In this document: piece by piece, positions 15,362-24,721 of the stretch
How positions within the stretch are numbered: the first letter of the stretch is position 1
Layout of the letters: the number at the start of each line of letters is the position of its first letter
Assembly: GCF_001027925.1 (NCBI RefSeq)
Contig: NZ_LECT01000046.1
Location: 43,501 to 107,500 of the forward strand
DNA: 64,000 nt
Reading direction: 5' to 3'
Origin: Rhodopirellula islandica
GTDB lineage: Bacteria > Planctomycetota > Planctomycetia > Pirellulales > Pirellulaceae
Translations under genes and position numbers: made by a program
Notes under the pieces: model-generated
The model's database searches: none
What the model saw: only the letters and a program-made list of their open reading frames with translations
Told to the model about the DNA's origin: nothing

Positions 15362-16819
15362 GTGAAAAGATTTGTCTTCCTATTGGCGTTGTGTTTCTAT
15401 GCAACGGCGACGTTGGCTGATCGCCCGAACGTGTTGCTTTTTTACATTGATGATCTGCGTCCGCAGACAAGTGACTACGGGCATTCGTCGATGCAAACTC
15501 CGAACTTTGATGCGTTGGCGGCGGCTGGTGTTCGGTTTGAAAACGCATACTGTCAGGTGCCGACGTGTGGTGCTTCGCGGGCCAGTTTGTTCACGGCCTT
15601 GTATCCCACGGTGGAGCGGTTCCCTAACTTCTTCACTTGGGCGGAACGCGATGCAGCGGATGTGAAAACGTTGCCGCAGCGATTCAAGGAAGCCGGCTAC
15701 ACGACGATCAGCAACGGCAAGGTCTTTCATCATAAGAAGGACACGGACGATCGGTCGTGGAGCGAGCCTGCTTGGCGGCCCAAGACGAGCGGTCGCACGT
15801 TCTACAATGACGCCACCAAGGAATGGAAGAAGAAACGTGAGCAGACGATCAAAGGCAAGAACGCCCAGGAACGCAAAGAAAAGGTGCCGATGTGGGAGGC
15901 CGGCGAAGTCGATGTGATGGACACGCACGACGGAACGATCGCCGCAAGAACAATGGCGGATTTGGAACGTCTTTCGAAGCAGGACCAGCCGTTTTTCTTG
16001 GCATGCGGCTTGGCGAAACCGCACATGCCGTTTTACTCGCCGAAGGAAACCTACGACCGGTACCCGTTGGCGGAGGTGAGGCTGGCTGAAAACCGGCGAT
16101 TGCCACAGCCCATGCCGGACGAGTTTCGTTTGGTGCGGGAGCAGTTTGCATACGTCCCGATGACGTTGGATCTGTCACGCAGGGTGGAATACAACAGCGA
16201 CGAGTACCATCAACGGATGCGTCAGGGGTACTACGCTTCGGTGACGCAAGCGGATGATTTGATGGGACGCGTGTTTGCGAAAATGCGAGAGCTCAATTTG
16301 GATCAAAACACCCTCGTGGTTGTCTTGGGGGATCATGGTTGGTTGCTCGGTGAGCACAATTCGTGGGCCAAGAACCAACTGCTGCACGATGCGCTTCGCA
16401 CCGCGATGTGGATGAAGGGGCCAGGGATCGCAAAGGACGCGGTGATTCCTTCTCACGTTGAGTTTGTCGACGTGCATCCGACGTTGTGTGAGCTGGCGGG
16501 CATTGAAATCAAAGACGCAATTCACGGAAAAAGTTTTGCTTCTTTGTTGTCAAACCCAACCCAGGTTCATCGTGAAGACGCGTACACGCGGTTTGGTCCG
16601 GGGGATGCCTTGACCACGGAGGATCACTTCTTTGTGCGATGGCGAGCCGATGGGGCGAGTGATAGGGCAGGCGTTGAGCATGAATTGCTGGTTGATCGGA
16701 AAGCGGATCCGCTGCATCAGCACAACGTCAGTGGCCAGCCTCAGTACGAAGCGATTCAGAACCAGTTGCGGGAAAAGTTGATGGCCCGGATTGAGTTGGC
16801 AGAATCAGCGATGCCATAG
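15362..16819 (+). CDS. Secreted sulfatase, iduronate-2-sulfatase-like
   Basis: A 485-aa exported sulfatase. The signal peptide (MKRFVFLLALCFYATATLA) is followed by the metal-binding LLFYIDDLRP and the modification motif C69-G-A-S-R, the C-x-A-S-R variant. Later come ISNGKVFHH, CGLAKPHMPF and the second metal site LGDHGWLLGEHNSW, all in the order found in iduronate-2-sulfatase relatives. The C-terminal part ends with a typical LVDRKADPLHQHN stretch. The start is GTG 15362, directly before the signal peptide. It probably removes sulfate esters from algal or animal polysaccharides; exact linkage unknown. Confidence 0.9.
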   Translation: MKRFVFLLALCFYATATLADRPNVLLFYIDDLRPQTSDYGHSSMQTPNFDALAAAGVRFENAYCQVPTCGASRASLFTALYPTVERFPNFFTWAERDAADVKTLPQRFKEAGYTTISNGKVFHHKKDTDDRSWSEPAWRPKTSGRTFYNDATKEWKKKREQTIKGKNAQERKEKVPMWEAGEVDVMDTHDGTIAARTMADLERLSKQDQPFFLACGLAKPHMPFYSPKETYDRYPLAEVRLAENRRLPQPMPDEFRLVREQFAYVPMTLDLSRRVEYNSDEYHQRMRQGYYASVTQADDLMGRVFAKMRELNLDQNTLVVVLGDHGWLLGEHNSWAKNQLLHDALRTAMWMKGPGIAKDAVIPSHVEFVDVHPTLCELAGIEIKDAIHGKSFASLLSNPTQVHREDAYTRFGPGDALTTEDHFFVRWRADGASDRAGVEHELLVDRKADPLHQHNVSGQPQYEAIQNQLREKLMARIELAESAMP

Positions 16820-16884
16820 ACAACGCTGCCATCGGCTCGGAGGCTCGATTCCGGTGGCGGAGAGGCTCTCGCAAGGATTCGCGT

Positions 16885-16914
16885 TTGATGGTGAAATCAG
16901 TGTTTTGGTATAGT
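16885..16914 (+). promoter_or_regulatory. Candidate sigma70-type promoter for the AI-2E family gene
   Basis: TTGATG (16885-16890) and TATAGT (16909-16914) are separated by 18 bases. They match the -35 and -10 consensus at four and five of six positions. The pair lies 72 bases before the start codon at 16986. This is a pattern match only. Confidence 0.35.
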
Positions 16915-16985
16915 CCCGTGAGCATTCATGGCGGATTATCGACGCTGGTCTCATTCTTTTCAACGCAATCCAGACGAAGCCACCC

Positions 16986-18140
16986 ATGACAAACCGGCCT
17001 TCACGAAGCAACTCGGTTCAGGACGCCTGTTTGCTGATTCTCACCGCGATCGCCTTGACGGCGGCGGTGTACTGGCTGCGCTCGGTGTTGGTTCCATTTG
17101 TGGTGGCGTTGTTCATTGTCAGCGGAATCACGCCGATTTTGGATTTCCTGCAAGCGCGATTGAATGTCAATCGTGTGGTCGCGGCAGGCGTCACGTTTGT
17201 GTTGGCAATCGGTGGCACGTGTTTGGTTGGAATGAGCATTTGGTTGTCGATCGCCCAAATGTCGGAAGAGGGCAAGTTGTACCGGATGCGGGTGTCGGAG
17301 ATCGTTTCGAACGCGGAAGGCTGGCTGCACGACAACGTTGCTGAGCGATTTGATTCCAAGGAAGTGACGGAGCGATCCGAAGCCGCGGTCGCCGATTTGG
17401 TGGAGGGAGTCGAGGCACCAGTTGTCTCCACGAACCAGGCGGAACCCGATGAGTTGCTCGCCAACGCAGCGGCGGATTTGCGGGCTCAACTCGAGGAGTT
17501 TTTGCGAAACGGTGTCGCGTCTTTGTCGAGCGAACTGTTTCAGTTGGGATCGACCAGCATCGTGATTTTGATCTACGTGTTCTTCCTGCTGCTGGGCAAC
17601 TTGAGCGGCTACGGCGAAAACACGTTGGCGTATCAAGTCAATCGGCAGGTTCGCTCGTATCTGTTTGTGAAGACGATGATCTCTTTGGCAACCGGCATCG
17701 TCTTTGGGATGGCGCTGTGGTTGTTTGGGGTGCCGATGGCGCTCACGTTCGGACTGCTGGCTTTCTTGCTCAACTACATTCCCAACATCGGTCCGATCTT
17801 GGCCAGCATTCTGCCACTGCCGTTCATTTTGCTGCATCCCGACGGCAGTCTGACTTGGATGATTACCGCGATTGCGGTGACCTGCTCGATTCAGGTTGCC
17901 AGCGGCAATTTGCTGGAGCCGAAGTTGATGGGGAACTCGGCGGATCTGCACCCGGTGGTGATTCTGTTGGCATTGATGTTTTGGGGAACGCTTTGGGGCA
18001 TCACCGGGATGTTCTTGGCGACGCCGATCACAGCAGCGATCAAGATTGCCTTGGACCGGATGGATGTCACGCGTCCGGTGGCGCAAGTGATGGCGGGACG
18101 CTTGGGACCGCGTTCCAACGACCCGATCGTGGCGAACTGA
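16986..18140 (+). CDS. AI-2E family transporter (PerM/TqsA-like membrane protein)
   Basis: A 384-aa polytopic membrane protein of the AI-2E exporter/PerM superfamily. Two hydrophobic segments near the N-terminus (VYWLRSVLVPFVVALFIVS and VTFVLAIGGTCLVGM) are followed by a soluble helical stretch (about residues 90-180) and then a C-terminal block of membrane segments. The C-terminal block holds the family signature FGLLAFLLNYIPNIGPILAS and the end motif WGTLWGITGMFLATPITAAIKIAL. Members export small molecules or act in ion homeostasis; autoinducer-2 transport is known only for a few. It is a single gene, convergent with the RND pump operon, 47 bases from its stop. Confidence 0.88.
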   Translation: MTNRPSRSNSVQDACLLILTAIALTAAVYWLRSVLVPFVVALFIVSGITPILDFLQARLNVNRVVAAGVTFVLAIGGTCLVGMSIWLSIAQMSEEGKLYRMRVSEIVSNAEGWLHDNVAERFDSKEVTERSEAAVADLVEGVEAPVVSTNQAEPDELLANAAADLRAQLEEFLRNGVASLSSELFQLGSTSIVILIYVFFLLLGNLSGYGENTLAYQVNRQVRSYLFVKTMISLATGIVFGMALWLFGVPMALTFGLLAFLLNYIPNIGPILASILPLPFILLHPDGSLTWMITAIAVTCSIQVASGNLLEPKLMGNSADLHPVVILLALMFWGTLWGITGMFLATPITAAIKIALDRMDVTRPVAQVMAGRLGPRSNDPIVAN

Positions 18141-18187
18141 AGACACCGTGGACGGTGCCATTCAAGTCGGATTGTCGGGCCGTGAGA

Positions 18188-21100
18188 TCAGCTGTCGGAC
18201 TTGCCAGCCATGCGTTCGGAGAGTGTTCGGAAGACGACGAAGAACGTGGGGACGAGCAACAGTGCAAAAATGGTGGCGGCGATCATGCCTCCCACCACGG
18301 CGGTGCCGACGGCTTGTCGGCTGGCGGCGCCTGCACCGGAGGCGACCAGCAACGGCAGGAAGCCCAGAATCGAGGAGAACGCTGTCATCAAGATGGCTCG
18401 GAACCGGAGTTTGGCAGCTTCTGTCGCGGCTTCTCGAGGCGATCGACCCGCGGAACGCAGTTCGCTGGCAAACTCCACGATCAGGATCGCGTTTTTGCTG
18501 GCCAACGCGACCAACAGCACGATACCGATTTGCGTGTACGTGTTGTTATCGCTTCCTCGCAGCATCAATGACAGGGCGACACCGAGTGCGGCGAGCGGCA
18601 CCACGGCAATCACGGCCGCGGGGCTGGTCCAACTTTCGTACTGAGCGGCAAGGACCAAGAACACAAACAGAATGGCCAATCCAAAGATCAGGTACTGGCC
18701 ACCGGAGGCCTGTTTCTCTTGGAATGACATCCCGGTCCATTCATATGAGAAGGACGCGGGCAGCGATTGGTCAGCGGTCTGTTCCATCAGTACCAGAGCC
18801 GAGCCTGAGCTGACGCCTGGGGCGGCGGACCCGTTGATCGCGGCGCTGGGATACATGTTGTAGCGTCGCACAACATCGGGACCAAAGTCATCGCGGACGG
18901 TCACGATGGAGCCCAGCGGCACCATGTTGCCGTTGCTGTCTCGAACATCCAGTTGCGTGATATCGGATGCCGTTCGGCGGAACGGAGCCTCGGCCTGCGC
19001 GCGAACTTGGTAGGAACGGTTGTTGAGCGTGAAGTCGTTGATGTAGGCCGATCCGAGGGAGGTCTGCAAGGTCGAGAAAACGCTGCTCAATGGGATGTTC
19101 TTCGTCTTCGCTTTTTCGCGATCCACATCCACATAGAGTTGGGGAACGGTGGCTCGGAAGGAAGTGTTCAGGGCTGCCAAGCTGGACTGGGTGGAGGCGT
19201 TGGCAACCAGTTCTTCGGTTGCATTTTGCAGTGGCAGGTAGCCGTTGCTGCCTCGGTCTTGGACTTCCATTTGAAATCCGCCGGCAGTTCCTAAACCGTC
19301 GATGGGTGGAGGAGCAAACGTGAACAACATGGCCCGTTGTTCGCTCGCAAATTTTCGTTGCAGGTATTGTTGAATCGCAGCGACACTCTCGGTGGTTGCA
19401 TCGCGATCATCCCAGGGTTTCAGGACCAGCACCGAGAACCCGACGTTGGGCCCACCGCTGCCGCCCAGCAAGGAATATCCCGTCACGGACAACCAGCCTT
19501 GGACCCCTGGGGTTTGCGAGTAGACCTCATCCAAGTGTCGGATCACTGCATCGGTGCGTTCTTTGCTGGCCGCATCAGGCAGTTGGACGTTGACGAACAG
19601 CACGCCTTGGTCTTCGTCCGGGACGAAACCGGTTGGCAATTGGGTGAGCATCCAGCCGGTTGCCATCACCAAGGCGATGGAAGCCACGGAGACGATCAAT
19701 GTCAGTCGCACCAAACGTGCGACCGTCGCACCATAGATGGCGGTGGTTCGGTCAAAGATTTGGTTGAACCAACGAAAGCCAATGAATCGCGTTTCCGTGG
19801 CGGGGCGCAGGAAGATTCCGCAGAGGGCAGGGCTGAGTGTCAACGCGTTGATCGTGCTGATGACGACGGCCGCGGAGATGGTCAGAGCGAATTGCCGAAA
19901 CAGCTCGCCGGTGATGCCGGGCATGAACGCACAGGGCACAAACACGGCCAGCAGCACCAAGGTGGTGGCGATTACCGGGCCGGTGATTTCGGACATGGCT
20001 TTGACGGCCGCGTCGCGGCTGGACAAACCATTGGCGATGTGTCGAGAAACATTTTCGACGACCACGATCGCATCATCCACCACGATCCCAATGGCCAACA
20101 CGATGCCGAACAACGACAGCATGTTCAGTGAGAATCCAATGCCTGCCATGATGGCGAAGGTGCCGATCAGCGACACGGGGATCGCTGCGACGGGAACAAT
20201 CGTGGCACGCCAGTCTTGCAGGAAGATGAAGATGACAAGCACAACCAGTGCGATCGCCGTTGCCAGCGTTTTGTAGACCTCGCTGATGGAGGCGTTGACG
20301 AATTCGGTCGCGTCGTAGGCGATTTGATACGCGACGTCGTCGGGCCAGTTGGATGCCGATGAAAGCTCTTCCATTTTGACATGGATCGCTTTTGCGGTTT
20401 CCAAGGCGTTGGCACCGGGAAGTTGGTAGATCGCGATCGTGGCGGCAGCGTCGCCGGAAAAGGAACTGGAGTACGTGTAGGCTTCGGAACCGAGTTCGAC
20501 GCGAGCAAGATCGCCCAATCGCAGGACTTCTCCATTGTCGCCGGTGCGGACGATGATGTTTTGGAATTGTTCGACGCTGGAAAAGCGACCTTGCGTGTTG
20601 ACGGAAAACTGAAACGAGGTGCCGGATTGAGCGGGGGGAGCGCCGATTTGTCCCGCCGCGACTTGAACGTTTTGTTCCGAGATGGCCGCGACAACATCTT
20701 CGGTGGTGAGTCCACGTTGTTTCAGCAAGCGTGGGTCCAACCAGACCCGCATGCTGTAGTCGCCATCGCCAAAGGATTGGACATCGCCCACCCCTTTGAT
20801 GCGGCTGATCTCGTCTCGAATGTCGAGCGAAAAGTTGCTCAGAAACAATCCATCATGGCTGCCTTCGGGGGACGTCAACGCGATGAACTGAAGGGTTTGC
20901 GTGGAACGTTTCTTTGTCGTGATGCCTTGTTGCCGGACCTCCTGTGGCAGGCTGGCCTCGGCACTGCCGACCAGGTTTTGAACCAGCACCGAGGCAATGT
21001 CCAAATCCATGCCCAGCTCGAACGTGACCGTGAGCGTGTAGAGGCCTTCGTTGGTGCTGGTAGAAGACATGTAGATCATGCCTTCGACGCCGTTGACCGC

Positions 21101-21301
21101 TTGCTCGATGGGAGCAGCCACGGTTTCGGCGACGGTTCGAGCGTTCGCACCGGGATAGACGGCGGTGACCTGGACCGTGGGCGGCGTGATCGGCGGGAAC
21201 TTTTCAATCGGCAGGCCGAAGAACGAAACCGCGCCGGCGATCACGATCACGATGGAGATCACCGTGGCAAAGATCGGACGGTAGATGAAGAACTTTGACA
21301 T
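18188..21301 (-). CDS. RND multidrug efflux permease (AcrB/MexB-type, HAE1 family)
   Basis: A 1037-aa inner-membrane pump subunit of the resistance-nodulation-division family. The start MSKFFIYRPIFATVISIVI is typical, followed by the first periplasmic loop (PPTVQVTAVYPGANARTVAETVAAPIEQAVNGVEGM), the TM4 proton-relay region GIVVDDAIVVVENVSRH with the paired Asp, and the second-half motif QIGIVLLVALASKNAILIVEF with the relay Lys. The length matches the family. It exports amphiphilic compounds using the proton gradient, together with the adaptor encoded directly upstream (three bases between them). No outer-membrane TolC-like partner is in the window. Confidence 0.95.
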   Translation of the reverse strand: MSKFFIYRPIFATVISIVIVIAGAVSFFGLPIEKFPPITPPTVQVTAVYPGANARTVAETVAAPIEQAVNGVEGMIYMSSTSTNEGLYTLTVTFELGMDLDIASVLVQNLVGSAEASLPQEVRQQGITTKKRSTQTLQFIALTSPEGSHDGLFLSNFSLDIRDEISRIKGVGDVQSFGDGDYSMRVWLDPRLLKQRGLTTEDVVAAISEQNVQVAAGQIGAPPAQSGTSFQFSVNTQGRFSSVEQFQNIIVRTGDNGEVLRLGDLARVELGSEAYTYSSSFSGDAAATIAIYQLPGANALETAKAIHVKMEELSSASNWPDDVAYQIAYDATEFVNASISEVYKTLATAIALVVLVIFIFLQDWRATIVPVAAIPVSLIGTFAIMAGIGFSLNMLSLFGIVLAIGIVVDDAIVVVENVSRHIANGLSSRDAAVKAMSEITGPVIATTLVLLAVFVPCAFMPGITGELFRQFALTISAAVVISTINALTLSPALCGIFLRPATETRFIGFRWFNQIFDRTTAIYGATVARLVRLTLIVSVASIALVMATGWMLTQLPTGFVPDEDQGVLFVNVQLPDAASKERTDAVIRHLDEVYSQTPGVQGWLSVTGYSLLGGSGGPNVGFSVLVLKPWDDRDATTESVAAIQQYLQRKFASEQRAMLFTFAPPPIDGLGTAGGFQMEVQDRGSNGYLPLQNATEELVANASTQSSLAALNTSFRATVPQLYVDVDREKAKTKNIPLSSVFSTLQTSLGSAYINDFTLNNRSYQVRAQAEAPFRRTASDITQLDVRDSNGNMVPLGSIVTVRDDFGPDVVRRYNMYPSAAINGSAAPGVSSGSALVLMEQTADQSLPASFSYEWTGMSFQEKQASGGQYLIFGLAILFVFLVLAAQYESWTSPAAVIAVVPLAALGVALSLMLRGSDNNTYTQIGIVLLVALASKNAILIVEFASELRSAGRSPREAATEAAKLRFRAILMTAFSSILGFLPLLVASGAGAASRQAVGTAVVGGMIAATIFALLLVPTFFVVFRTLSERMAGKSDS

Positions 21302-21304
21302 GGA

Positions 21305-22765
21305 TCAGTCCGCAGTGGATGAATCGGAGACGGGTTCATCGTCGGTCGGATTGACCGTGTGTGTCGGTTCAGCAGCGGCTCCCGAGGTGGGGGCTCCCGA
21401 GGTAGCGGCTCCCGAGGTAGCGGCTCCGGCGTTGGAATCGATCGCGGCTTGCAGCATGGGGCTGCCTTGGGTCGACAGTTCCGTTGGCTTGGGAGAGACC
21501 GTGCTTCCCGGTCGGGCTCGCTGCAGACCTTCCAGCACAAAGGTGTCGTCGGCGGACAGTCCCTCTTTGACCAACGCCCATCCATCGAGTGTTTGGCCGA
21601 CGGTGATCTCGCGTTGCTCAATTTGGTTTTCGGAGCCCACCAGCATCACGTACGATCCCGTTTGATTTCGAACGATGGCACGTTCAGGGATCAGAATGGC
21701 GTTTTCAATTTCGCGAACCGGCAACCGGATGATCACGAACATCCCCGGCAGCAACTTGCCGTCTTGGTTGTCGAAGTCAGCACGCAGTCCGAACGTTCCC
21801 GTTTTTTGGTCGATGCCACGTTGGTCGACGTAGTCCAGTTTTCCAGACAGCCATTGCCCGGAGTCCCCGTCGCGTTGCAGGTAGACCGGGATCTTCGACC
21901 AATCTTCGGGTGAGTCGGCAGGTTCTTCGGTTTCTGGTCGAGCTTCGACCAGTTCCAGCAGTTTGCGATCACTGATGCTGAAGTTGGCAAAAATCTTTCG
22001 TTGGTCCACGATCGTTGCCAGGGTGCTACCGACTTGGACGAGGTTGCCGAGTTTGACTTGTGTTTTGGAGACACGGCCTTCGATCGGGGCACGGACCACG
22101 GTGTATTTCAAATCCAATTCCGCTTGAGCCAGTTGGGCTTGGGCCTGCAGCAGTTTGGCTTTGTCTGCCTCGATGTTGGCTTCGGCTGCTTTCGCTTGAG
22201 CCATGGCCGAGTCTCGAGCTGCCACTGCGGCATCGAAGGTCGCTTGCGATCCCGCGTTGGACGCTTTCAAACGTTGTTCGCGTTTGAGATCGTTTTCAGC
22301 TTTTTGAACGGAGGCGAGTGCGGATGCCAGCGCGGCTTCGCTGACTTGGATGGAAGCCTTGGCGGCTTCCACCGAAGCGGCGGCGGCATTGCGATTGGCT
22401 TGATAGGTATCTGGTTCGATTCGGTAGAGCTCCTGGTCCTCATTGACAAATTGTCCGGGCTCAAAGGACAGCTCTTCGACGAATCCGCCGACGCGGGCCC
22501 GCACATCCGCCTGCTCCACCGCTTCGGTTTCACCATTTTCTTCGATGAAAATGGTGAGGCTTTGTTGAACGGGGTTTGCCGTTGTCACGTCGGGAGGCGG
22601 CGGGGCTTGGTACTCGTTGACGGCGGGGGTGCAGCCGATCAAGGACAGCCAGCACAGCGGGGCCAACAGCAGGGACGCCAGCGAGCGAAGGCCATTTGCC
22701 TGACGAGCAGCCATGCTGACCCGAGCAAGCATCCGGAGGGCTGGTGAAGGATGGATTTTGTTCAT
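21305..22765 (-). CDS. RND efflux periplasmic adaptor (membrane fusion) lipoprotein
   Basis: This MFP/HlyD-type adaptor links the RND pump to an outer-membrane channel. A lipobox is seen in LCWLSLIGC, so the protein is probably lipid-anchored. It has the lipoyl half-motifs (ADVRARVGGFVEELSF and VRAPIEGRVSKTQVKLG) flanking a long Ala-rich coiled-coil hairpin, and the C-terminal beta-barrel with LLPGMFVIIRLPV. The far C-terminus is an odd low-complexity tail of GAATS-type repeats encoded by 15-base direct repeats. The listed ATG 22765 leaves a long N-region; ATG 22714 (MAARQANGL) would give a more usual signal. It overlaps no gene but is three bases from the permease, so clearly an operon. Confidence 0.92.
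   Translation of the reverse strand: MNKIHPSPALRMLARVSMAARQANGLRSLASLLLAPLCWLSLIGCTPAVNEYQAPPPPDVTTANPVQQSLTIFIEENGETEAVEQADVRARVGGFVEELSFEPGQFVNEDQELYRIEPDTYQANRNAAAASVEAAKASIQVSEAALASALASVQKAENDLKREQRLKASNAGSQATFDAAVAARDSAMAQAKAAEANIEADKAKLLQAQAQLAQAELDLKYTVVRAPIEGRVSKTQVKLGNLVQVGSTLATIVDQRKIFANFSISDRKLLELVEARPETEEPADSPEDWSKIPVYLQRDGDSGQWLSGKLDYVDQRGIDQKTGTFGLRADFDNQDGKLLPGMFVIIRLPVREIENAILIPERAIVRNQTGSYVMLVGSENQIEQREITVGQTLDGWALVKEGLSADDTFVLEGLQRARPGSTVSPKPTELSTQGSPMLQAAIDSNAGAATSGAATSGAPTSGAAAEPTHTVNPTDDEPVSDSSTAD
21377..21421. repeat. Three tandem 15-base repeats in the adaptor gene
   Basis: The unit GGCTCCCGAGGTAGC occurs three times in a row (21377, 21392, 21407; the first ends in GGG). 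In frame on the minus strand it codes for repeats of ATSGA type at the C-terminus of the adaptor. Such units can change copy number by slippage without breaking the frame. Confidence 0.85.
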
Positions 22766-23001
22766 GCGTCAAAAGGGGACTGCGTGATGAACCATTGCAA
22801 AGAAAGGGAGCGGCAGGAGCCGTGACCCTTCGTATTGGGAAGTGGGGAAACCTCACGAAACGATGTGAAATCGGCTGGGTGGCGGGATCCCCGTAGCATC
22901 CTACACGACGGGGAATGAACGTCCTACGCGAGAAAGTCTCCGCTGGAGAGTTCTCACACTACAATTTGAGACCCACTTTCCTCGTTCCACGATCCGTCTG
23001 C

Positions 23002-23706
23002 ATGATTCCTACGCTCCAACCTGAAACGCATCGCTGGCGGGGACGACCTCGTCACGGGGAGTTGTTGCTCGCTCTCGTTTCCCTGATTTTCATTCAATCG
23101 TGTTTGTCGTCCGAGAACATGATTCATCGAGTGGCTCTCAACGCACTGTTCTTTCTGGTGGTTCTTTCCGCGATTCGTTCGCTGACCGGATCGGCGTCCC
23201 GAATGTGGTGCACGTTGCTGGCTGGGGGTGTGGCCTACGCGACCTCTTGGGCCAACGAGATCACGGGGGCGATGTGGTTGGCGATCGTCAGTGATTCGTG
23301 CTTCGCCTTGGTTTTTCTGATCCTGATCTACGCTGTTGGAGAACACGTGTTTGGTGAAGGGCCGATCGATGCCAATCGAATCATTGGCGCAGTTTCGATC
23401 TACTTCTTGCTCGGGTTGCTTTGGGCTTTTCTTTACACGTTGGCCGAACTCGTTCAACCCGGCGCGTTTTTGTTCCCGGTTGTGAACACGGGATCTGTTC
23501 AGAACACTCGGTTGATCAGCGAGTTCATTTACTTCAGCAACGTGACGCTGACAACGCTTGGCTACGGTGATGTGGTGCCGTTGTCCCGTCCTGCGAAAAT
23601 GCTATCGGTGCTGCAAGCCATGGTGGGGCAGCTCTACGTGGCGATCGTGATTGCACGGATGGTTGGCCTTCAGGTGTCACAAAGGTCGGCCGAAAAAACT
23701 GCCTGA
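23002..23706 (+). CDS. Two-pore-domain-like potassium channel (ion channel, Ion_trans_2)
   Basis: A 234-aa membrane protein with several hydrophobic segments. Near residues 183-189 is the potassium selectivity filter TTLGYGD, preceded by a pore helix (SEFIYFSNVTL) and followed by a last membrane helix (MLSVLQAMVGQLYVAIVIARMVG). No cyclic-nucleotide or RCK domain follows, so gating is not predictable. ATG 23002 (MIPTLQPE) is favoured over ATG 22915 because the extra 29 residues show no conserved character. The gene is convergent with a bestrophin-like channel gene and divergent from the RND operon. Confidence 0.85.
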   Translation: MIPTLQPETHRWRGRPRHGELLLALVSLIFIQSCLSSENMIHRVALNALFFLVVLSAIRSLTGSASRMWCTLLAGGVAYATSWANEITGAMWLAIVSDSCFALVFLILIYAVGEHVFGEGPIDANRIIGAVSIYFLLGLLWAFLYTLAELVQPGAFLFPVVNTGSVQNTRLISEFIYFSNVTLTTLGYGDVVPLSRPAKMLSVLQAMVGQLYVAIVIARMVGLQVSQRSAEKTA

Positions 23707-23777
23707 GGTGAAGGTTGGTTGCTTCGCGCGCATTGGCTGATCGCTCAAGCTGCGAAACGTATTCAATCAACAGCCTG

Positions 23778-24686
23778 TTAGATCAGGACGCCGTCGATTG
23801 GTTGCAAGACCGCCGGTGTGTCGGTGTCGCCAAGCATCTGGCGGGCATCAATTTCGATGTTTCGGCACAAGGCCAGCATGGGGGTGCACGAGGGCGTGTC
23901 TGCAAACGGCGTTTCGAGAACCTGGGCGACCTTCTCCATTGCCAAAAAGACAATGGAGACAGGGACGGTGAACGCGATCAGTCCCAACGCAGGCATTTCC
24001 AAAAGTGCAAACGGGAGAATGATGATGAACGCAAACACGAGATAGTGAATGAGCATCGCGTACATCGGTGGGAACGGTGTATGACGAATGCGTTCGCAAC
24101 CACCCATGTGATCGGTCAGGCGACGAAGGCTGCGGTCCAGTTCCAAGGCTTGCCATCGGTCCAGTGCTTCGGACTGGTGGAGTTGTTGCAGGTCAATGGC
24201 TTGTTGCAGAAGAATTCGGTTCGCTGCGTTGCGGCACTGGCGATACGTCTGCAGTTCGTCGGATGCGATCTTTGCTTCGGGATTGGAGGACACGTCTTCG
24301 TCTCGCAACGACGCGGCCAACGTGTGGCACCAAAGAATGTGTCGGTTGACGATGCGGCGTGTCGTTTCGCTGTTGTCACCCGGGGAAGTCGCCGGCTTCG
24401 TGAAGCTGATCAATTGTCGGGTGAAAGTTCGGGAGTCGTTGGTGATACGCCCCCACAAGATCCGAGCTTCCCACCACCGCGAATAGCTGGAATTGGTTCG
24501 GAATGCGAGCACGATGCCAAGGAACGTGCCGGGGAAAGTGGCGACACCAGGCGGCAGTTCGTATGCATCCAGCGGCACCCAGTAGTCCACCGCCGAAATT
24601 GCAAGCGAGTAGAACATCGAGAAGGTGGCCACCGGCCAAATCGCTTGAGTCAAGCGACTCCAAGGAATACGTGGGCGAACTAGCAA
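23778..24686 (-). CDS. Bestrophin-like chloride/anion channel family protein
   Basis: A 302-aa member of the bacterial bestrophin (UPF0187) family. Hallmarks include PWSRLTQAIWPVATFSMFYSLA near the N-terminus, FPGTFLGIVLAFRTNSSYSRWWEARILWG, and the later IILPFALLEMPALGLIAFTVPVSIVFLAMEKVAQVLETPF segment. Bacterial homologues form ion channels, some selective for sodium rather than chloride, so the ion is not certain. It ends 71 bases from the end of the potassium channel gene in convergent orientation, an arrangement that puts two ion channels side by side. Confidence 0.87.
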   Translation of the reverse strand: MLVRPRIPWSRLTQAIWPVATFSMFYSLAISAVDYWVPLDAYELPPGVATFPGTFLGIVLAFRTNSSYSRWWEARILWGRITNDSRTFTRQLISFTKPATSPGDNSETTRRIVNRHILWCHTLAASLRDEDVSSNPEAKIASDELQTYRQCRNAANRILLQQAIDLQQLHQSEALDRWQALELDRSLRRLTDHMGGCERIRHTPFPPMYAMLIHYLVFAFIIILPFALLEMPALGLIAFTVPVSIVFLAMEKVAQVLETPFADTPSCTPMLALCRNIEIDARQMLGDTDTPAVLQPIDGVLI

Positions 24687-24721
24687 GGCATCAAACCAGC
24701 AGAGGGAATGCTTGGATGGGG

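Noticed and set aside
17001..18161. Open frame on the minus strand opposite the AI-2E gene
   Set aside because: Rich in Arg, His and Gln with no hydrophobic pattern, and the other strand has a clear membrane protein.
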